DNA of 8,839 nt from positions 1 to 8,839 of the forward strand of contig JAQVDI010000023.1 in NCBI GenBank assembly GCA_028698375.1. The letters run 5' to 3'. Positions 5,867 to 8,839 of the stretch are shown here, piece after piece. This stretch comes from Patescibacteria group bacterium. GTDB taxonomy: Bacteria; Patescibacteriota; UBA1384; JAGGWG01. Below the pieces are notes generated by a model, which did no database searches, was not told the origin of the DNA, and worked only from the letters and a program-made list of their open reading frames with translations. Each line of letters begins with the position of its first letter. Within the stretch, counting starts at the first letter, position 1. A program made the position numbers and the translations under genes.

Positions 5867-6592
5867 ATGGAACAACAAGTTAGTATTAATCGTTCTCCTT
5901 ATGGTTCGTCTAAAAACTCAGGTAAAGCGTGGTTTATTATTTCATTAATTATTATCGCGTTACTTTTAGTTGGAGCTGGTTTCGGTTATTGGTATTTAAA
6001 TAAAAGTTTTAATAATCAGAAAAATGAGTTGCAAAAACAAATTGATGATTTAAAAAAAGAATTAGCAGATTATAAAAGTAAGGCATCAGTGGCAACAGAA
6101 ACTGAGCAAACTGACACTTTTAATTATGCTGGCTGGGAAACTTATGTAAATGATGTCTATGATTATCAATTCAAATATCCAAATGGGGCGGTAATTTCTG
6201 AAGCACAGCAAGAAGAATTCACAATGTCGCCAGAGGAAAGTGATGCTGGAAAAACTTTTGAAGAAATTTATGCTGAGTTAACTGGTAAAATTTGCGTTAG
6301 TCTTCAATATAATGAGGCTAATATTTATATTTCTGCTCCAGTTAATGCTGATTTTAGTCGCGTGATTTGTGGTCGTACAGGAGTTGGCAGTGATGAGGAG
6401 CTAACTCCTGTTGAAGAAAATTTAGTTATTAATGGAAAAACTTATACAGCGACTGGTGATAGAGGGACCACTAGTTCTACTTTAGTGCTAGAATTAGACG
6501 ATGGAACTAGAATTGAATACGGTGGCGATTTAACCGATGAAGACACGGCTTTAGTTATAAAGAGAATAATTGAGTCTTACGAGCAAATATAG
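5867..6592 (+). CDS. Membrane-anchored extracytoplasmic protein with coiled coil, unknown function
   Basis: This is a 241-residue protein. A polar N-terminus (1-20) precedes one strong membrane segment (about 21-44, AWFIISLIIIALLLVGAGFG) that reads as an uncleaved anchor. A coiled coil follows (about 47-75, QKNELQKQIDDLKKELADYK), then a Thr/Glu linker, then a globular domain from about residue 88. That domain opens with WETYVNDVYDYQFKYP, reminiscent of the start of PsbP-like lipoprotein domains common in such genomes. The domain has two cysteines (C143, C168) that could form a disulphide outside the cell. It ends with an acidic stretch and an amphipathic helix. The architecture suggests a surface-exposed domain held off the membrane by a stalk; no activity can be assigned. 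Confidence 0.85.
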   Translation: MEQQVSINRSPYGSSKNSGKAWFIISLIIIALLLVGAGFGYWYLNKSFNNQKNELQKQIDDLKKELADYKSKASVATETEQTDTFNYAGWETYVNDVYDYQFKYPNGAVISEAQQEEFTMSPEESDAGKTFEEIYAELTGKICVSLQYNEANIYISAPVNADFSRVICGRTGVGSDEELTPVEENLVINGKTYTATGDRGTTSSTLVLELDDGTRIEYGGDLTDEDTALVIKRIIESYEQI

Positions 6593-6641
6593 TTGAGTTT
6601 TTCTTGTGAATTTGTTATCTTTTGATAGGTATTTTAAGTGT

Positions 6642-6713
6642 GCGGGTATCGTATAACGGTTATTATGCCAGTTTTCCAAACTGACGATGCGGGTTCGACT
6701 CCCGCTACCCGCT
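6642..6713 (+). tRNA. tRNA-Gly (anticodon TCC)
   Basis: The acceptor is GCGGGTA with TACCCGC, with U as discriminator. The anticodon loop is TTTCCAA, giving anticodon TCC (reading GGA and probably GGG). The T arm is GCGGG/CCCGC with loop TTCGACT. CCA is not encoded. No clear promoter is seen just upstream, only weak AT-rich candidates. It is the first gene of a small tRNA cluster that ends at the terminator at 6926. Confidence 0.95.
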
Positions 6714-6722
6714 AAGAAAAAA

Positions 6723-6898
6723 CGGACCGTGGTGTAATGGTAACATTGTCCCCCACCAAAAGATAAATCGGAGTATGGTGTAATGGTAACATGCCTGTTT
6801 TGGGAACAGGTGACTCTGGGTTCGAATCCCAGTACTCCGAAATTGCATAAAATATATTTGGTGGGGGATGACTCCGAGTTCGAATCTCGGCGGTCCGA
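6723..6898 (+). tRNA. Interrupted tRNA-like gene (Pro-like) whose anticodon arm contains a complete second tRNA
   Basis: The 5' part (6723 to about 6760) and 3' part (about 6857-6898) together form a cloverleaf. Acceptor CGGACCG (6723-6729) pairs perfectly with CGGTCCG (6891-6897), with A6898 as discriminator. The D arm is GTGT AATGGTA ACAT, and the T arm is CCGAG/CTCGG with loop TTCGAAT. The anticodon arm is not closed by a normal loop: 6749-6760 pairs with 6857-6868 over 12 perfect base pairs (plus a G-U), and between the strands sits tRNA-Pro with short linkers. C1-G72 with A73 is proline-like. If an intron were removed so that U33 is kept, the loop would be TTTGGTG with anticodon TGG; a stem shifted by one base would give GGT instead. 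It may be functional, a split tRNA, or decaying. Confidence 0.75.
6769..6840 (+). tRNA. tRNA-Pro (anticodon TGG), nested inside another tRNA-like gene
   Basis: The cloverleaf is complete: acceptor CGGAGTA with TACTCCG, A as discriminator, D arm GTGT AATGGTA ACAT, anticodon stem CCTGT/ACAGG with loop TTTGGGA (anticodon TGG, with G37 as expected for proline), and T arm CTGGG/CCCAG with loop TTCGAAT. CCA is not encoded. It shares a 17-base D-arm stretch with the outer gene, pointing to common ancestry, but the acceptor and T stems differ. It is joined by 8 bases (6761-6768) and 16 bases (6841-6856) to the strands of the outer anticodon helix, and would be released by ordinary 5' and 3' tRNA processing. 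Confidence 0.93.
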
Positions 6899-6925
6899 AC
6901 ATTTAATTTATATGGCTAAACCGTA

Positions 6926-6954
6926 AAAAGTTCCACCTCGGAGGTGGAACTTTT
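6926..6954 (+). terminator. Strong intrinsic terminator of the tRNA cluster
   Basis: AAAAGTTCCACCT (6926-6938) pairs perfectly with AGGTGGAACTTTT (6942-6954) around a three-base loop, 13 pairs. The flanking A-run and T-run make it usable from either strand. Confidence 0.9.
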
Positions 6955-6981
6955 GGTTTTGAGCATAAGTATAAAAATAGA

Positions 6982-7023
6982 GTTGCTAATTTTTATGTCA
7001 TCAATTAAGATAATTTTAGCAAC
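6982..7023. promoter_or_regulatory. Inverted repeat in the leader of the 147-residue gene
   Basis: GTTGCTAA (6982-6989) and TTAGCAAC (7016-7023) are exact inverted copies 26 bases apart, ending just before the Shine-Dalgarno at 7031-7038. It could be a two-half-site operator or a leader RNA stem. Confidence 0.4.
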
Positions 7024-7045
7024 TTAATAAAGAGGTGAAAATAAA

Positions 7046-7489
7046 ATGTCTATTAAGCCATTCGATTCTAAAGGTAAATCATTATTGGCAGAATTAAATT
7101 GGAATTGGGAAGAAAATGATACTGAAGTTGAGATTATTTTGAAATATTGTTTACCTAATAAAAATAATGAGGACTCAGAAATTGTTGAAAGTTTTATTAT
7201 GAAAATATATTTAGAACTCGGTGAAGAAATTCGTTTTGGTGGTTTAAAATTTCGTTTTCCAGAATATAAATATGAGATTGGTAAAAGCCATCGAATTCAT
7301 CGTCGTGTTGGTACCCATTATCCGACAACTGACTTTTATTATATTGGTCGTTGCATGACATCATTTGAGCGAATGGCGGAGAAAGAAGCAGAGAATCAAA
7401 TAACTTCAGTTTATAAAAGATGTGGAGTGTTAATTGGTAAACGTAGAATTTATTTTGATCATGTTAATAAAAAACCTTCGTGCGTGTAA
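7046..7489 (+). CDS. Unrecognised 147-residue cytoplasmic protein
   Basis: The start is set by AGAGGTGA at 7031-7038, one of the few strong Shine-Dalgarno sequences in the window. The protein has no signal peptide or membrane segment. The N-terminal half alternates charged and hydrophobic residues (LLAELNWNWEENDTEVEI), suggesting beta strands. The middle has basic and aromatic stretches (KSHRIHRRVGTHYPTTDFYY, about 80-99), and a helix with MAEKEAENQ follows near 110-118. Two of three cysteines (C103 in GRCMTSF, C125 in KRCGV) are internal; the third (C146) is next to last. I recognise no family. It stands alone, between the tRNA-cluster terminator and its own terminator at 7517. Confidence 0.8.
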   Translation: MSIKPFDSKGKSLLAELNWNWEENDTEVEIILKYCLPNKNNEDSEIVESFIMKIYLELGEEIRFGGLKFRFPEYKYEIGKSHRIHRRVGTHYPTTDFYYIGRCMTSFERMAEKEAENQITSVYKRCGVLIGKRRIYFDHVNKKPSCV

Positions 7490-7516
7490 AATTTTATTTA
7501 AAATTAAATAAAACTT

Positions 7517-7546
7517 AATCCGGCTATTATTATAGTTGGATTTTTT
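7517..7546 (+). terminator. Intrinsic terminator after the 147-residue gene
   Basis: AATCCGGCTAT (7517-7527) pairs with ATAGTTGGATT (7532-7542), with two G-U pairs and a four-base loop, followed by a T run to 7546. Confidence 0.8.
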
Positions 7547-7547
7547 A

Positions 7548-7576
7548 TTGACGGAAAAAGTAAAATAGATTAAAAT
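7548..7576 (+). promoter_or_regulatory. Sigma-70-type promoter of the GGCT-like gene
   Basis: TTGACG (7548-7553) and TAAAAT (7571-7576) are 17 bases apart; each matches consensus at five of six positions. It begins directly after the preceding terminator and would give a leader of about 27 bases. Confidence 0.75.
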
Positions 7577-7609
7577 TTCTTAAGATAGTTCTTTGACAAG
7601 AGGTGGAAA

Positions 7610-8077
7610 ATGCGTCTTAATGCAGCTGAGTGGTATTTTGCTTATGGATCTGATATGGATGAGAATCAAATTAGAGAAAGAATTGGGGAATTTGAAGTAA
7701 AAATTCACGCCATTCTTTCGGGTTATCAATTAGTTTTTGATGTTATTAATAATCAAATAAATGGCGCTGGATTTGCTAATATCCAACGCTGTAATGGTAG
7801 TAAAGTCGAAGGGGTTGCTTATCTGCTTAGTTTGAATCAATTAGAAAAATTGGATCAATTTGAAAATGTTCCCAAAAGTTATCGTCGGGAAAGTACTTTT
7901 GTGTACCTTAAAAATAATGTTCTGCTGGATCATGTTTATGTTTATATGGGTCAATTGAGCCAACAAGCGCCTGATCTTTTACCCACGCGTGAATATCTTA
8001 ACCATTTATTAAAAGGTGAGAACCTGCTTTCGCCTAAATATTTGGACGAGCTTCGTCAAATTCCTACAATTGATTAA
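7610..8077 (+). CDS. Gamma-glutamylcyclotransferase-like (GGCT/AIG2 fold) protein
   Basis: This 155-residue protein shows the GGCT-fold signature. WYFAYGSDM (8-16) is the glycine-rich substrate-binding loop, usually YGSNL or YGSNM, so Asp replaces the common Asn here. VEGVAYLLS (67-74) leads to LDQFENVPKSYRRE (81-94), in which E85 sits at the catalytic acid position and the YRRE segment matches the family's Y-x-R-x context. Family knowledge: such proteins cyclise gamma-glutamyl amines or peptides to release 5-oxoproline, but many bacterial members have unknown substrates. The AGAGGTGG Shine-Dalgarno (7600-7607) sets the start. It is a single-gene unit with its own promoter and terminator. Confidence 0.85.
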   Translation: MRLNAAEWYFAYGSDMDENQIRERIGEFEVKIHAILSGYQLVFDVINNQINGAGFANIQRCNGSKVEGVAYLLSLNQLEKLDQFENVPKSYRRESTFVYLKNNVLLDHVYVYMGQLSQQAPDLLPTREYLNHLLKGENLLSPKYLDELRQIPTID

Positions 8078-8104
8078 CCAGCTGTAAAATTACGGCTGGT
8101 TTTT
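8076..8104 (+). terminator. Intrinsic terminator of the GGCT-like gene
   Basis: The stem starts in the TAA stop: AACCAGCTGTA (8076-8086) pairs with the strand ending GGCTGGTT at 8101, eleven pairs including one G-U, with a four-base loop and a T run to 8104. Confidence 0.85.
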
Positions 8105-8112
8105 AAATTTTA

Positions 8113-8121
8113 TGATATAAT
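8113..8121 (+). promoter_or_regulatory. Extended -10 promoter of the DUF378 gene
   Basis: TGA plus TATAAT (8116-8121), the same arrangement as at 5835. No -35 is evident. It sits directly after the previous terminator and about 47 bases before the ATG. Confidence 0.55.
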
Positions 8122-8167
8122 ATAAAAAATGGGCCGACACAATTAAAAATAAATTGGAGGAAATTTT

Positions 8168-8377
8168 ATGAAAATGTCAGCTTTAGATTGGATTGCTTGG
8201 GTCTTAGTAATTATTGGTGGTTTAAATTGGGGTCTTGTTGGTATCTTCAAATGGGATTTAGTAGCTGCAATTTTTGGTGGTGCTGAAGCTGTGGTTTCTC
8301 GAGTTATCTATACATTAGTTGGATTATCTGCTTTATATTTAATTGCCACTATTGGTAAATTAGCATCCAGCGAATAA
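8168..8377 (+). CDS. DUF378 family small membrane protein
   Basis: This 69-residue protein has two membrane segments. The first (about 7-27) carries the DUF378 hallmark LDWIAWVLVIIGGLNWGLVG, in which the GGLNWGLVG motif is characteristic. The second lies at about 44-66 (VSRVIYTLVGLSALYLIATI), and a short loop with FKWDLVAAIFGG joins them. Length and motif match the family, whose function is unknown. The start is set by GGAGG at 8156-8160, seven bases before the ATG; the second ATG two codons later is too far from it. It is a single-gene unit that converges on the minus-strand Fe-S scaffold gene with only three bases between the stop codons. Confidence 0.92.
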   Translation: MKMSALDWIAWVLVIIGGLNWGLVGIFKWDLVAAIFGGAEAVVSRVIYTLVGLSALYLIATIGKLASSE

Positions 8378-8380
8378 TAA

Positions 8381-8839
8381 TTACAATTTAAATTTTTTTG
8401 CAAGTAATTTATTCTTGAAAACTATTTTTTGATGAATTTTTTCAAGTTTAGGAGTAATTATTCTATTATTATTTTTTAGGTAGTTATAAATTGCTTCGTG
8501 GAGCGCGTCACTGGCTAAAAGTGAGCAGTGAATTTTGACTTGGGGTAACGGACCAGTTGATTTTAGAATTGAGCGTTCGTTAATTTGTAAAGCTTTGTCT
8601 AGTGTTTTTCCTCTGGCTAAATCAGCCACTACGCTAGAAGTAGCGATTGCTGCCACACAACCAAAAGTTTTAATTTTAATGTCGCTAATTATTTCTTGAT
8701 TATCTTTTTGATTAATTTTTAAATAAAGCCACATTTCATCACCGCAGCGGATATTTCCTACTTTACCTATAGAATCAGGATTTTTAATTTCACCAAAATT
8801 TTTCGGATTGCCAAAAATTTTTAATACTTTTTTAGAATA
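8381..8839 (-). CDS. NifU/IscU-type iron-sulphur cluster assembly scaffold (N-terminus outside window)
   Basis: The minus-strand frame stays open to the window edge, giving 152 visible residues. The internal ATG at 8734 is not the start, because conserved sequence continues upstream (NPKNFGEIKNPDSIGKVGN). All three cluster-binding cysteines are present: C32 in IRCGDEM with the conserved D34, C61 in KTFGCVAAIATSS, and C105 in VKIHCSLLA. Family knowledge: IscU/NifU N-domain proteins assemble Fe-S clusters in the cytoplasm from sulphur supplied by a cysteine desulphurase, which would be expected just beyond the right edge. The C-terminal tail (about 125-152) is Lys-rich. Only a few N-terminal residues are missing. 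Confidence 0.95.
   Translation of the reverse strand, partial: YSKKVLKIFGNPKNFGEIKNPDSIGKVGNIRCGDEMWLYLKINQKDNQEIISDIKIKTFGCVAAIATSSVVADLARGKTLDKALQINERSILKSTGPLPQVKIHCSLLASDALHEAIYNYLKNNNRIITPKLEKIHQKIVFKNKLLAKKFKL

Noticed and set aside
6761..6856. Group I intron in a tRNA anticodon loop
   Set aside because: The insert is 96 bases and nearly all of it is a tRNA; there is no room for a catalytic core.
6705..6902. Minus-strand 65-residue open frame across the tRNA cluster
   Set aside because: It lies entirely antisense to the tRNA genes; its sequence (GIRTQ, PPRFELG) is the usual translation of tRNA T arms.

Overview
The window is AT-rich bacterial chromosome, roughly two thirds A+T by eye. 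Short genes lie on one strand with small gaps, most products are small or unplaced membrane-anchored proteins, and no tRNA gene encodes its CCA end. Several -10 boxes sit so close to the ATG that the mRNA would be leaderless. This style, plus a rubrerythrin, a NifU/IscU-type scaffold, a DUF378 protein and CPR-like small membrane proteins, suggests a Patescibacteria (Candidate Phyla Radiation) genome. That placement is inference from style, not a database result. The genetic code looks standard: known families read through with no in-frame TGA, and all stops are TAA or TAG.

Layout. 1-944: tail of a coiled-coil protein with a hydrophobic end, followed 14 bases later by rubrerythrin. 1030-2085: a four-segment membrane protein. 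2091-2360: minus-strand tRNA-Leu(CAG) and tRNA-Thr(CGT) with a clear promoter, followed by a decayed copy of the tRNA-Thr 3' portion. 2544-4179: an orphan ParB-like protein with a Cys/His insert, its terminator, and a small leaderless gene. 4231-4260: a perfect 30-bp palindrome. 4279-5018: tRNA-Arg(TCG) with its promoter, an unrecognised gene, a hairpin-rich spacer and a 17-bp duplicate of the tRNA-Arg 3' end. 5056-6592: an endonuclease/exonuclease/phosphatase-family protein and a membrane-anchored protein. 6642-6954: tRNA-Gly(TCC), then a tRNA-like gene whose anticodon arm is split by a complete tRNA-Pro(TGG), then a strong terminator. 7046-8377: an unknown gene, a gamma-glutamylcyclotransferase-like protein and a DUF378 membrane protein, with terminators after the first two. 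8381-8839 (minus): the NifU/IscU scaffold, cut by the window edge.

Functionally the window is a mix of single genes rather than one pathway. Rubrerythrin (peroxide/iron) and the Fe-S scaffold fit redox and iron metabolism but are far apart. The most striking object is the tRNA inside a tRNA at 6723-6898: both have fully paired acceptor, D and T arms with different sequences, and the outer anticodon stem is extended to 12-13 base pairs with the inner tRNA on top. Next in interest is the tRNA-Arg tail duplication bracketing an unrecognised gene, which looks like the footprint of a small insertion at a tRNA gene. Two near-identical inverted DnaA-box elements, at 977-998 and 2460-2480, lie upstream of the membrane protein and the ParB-like gene.
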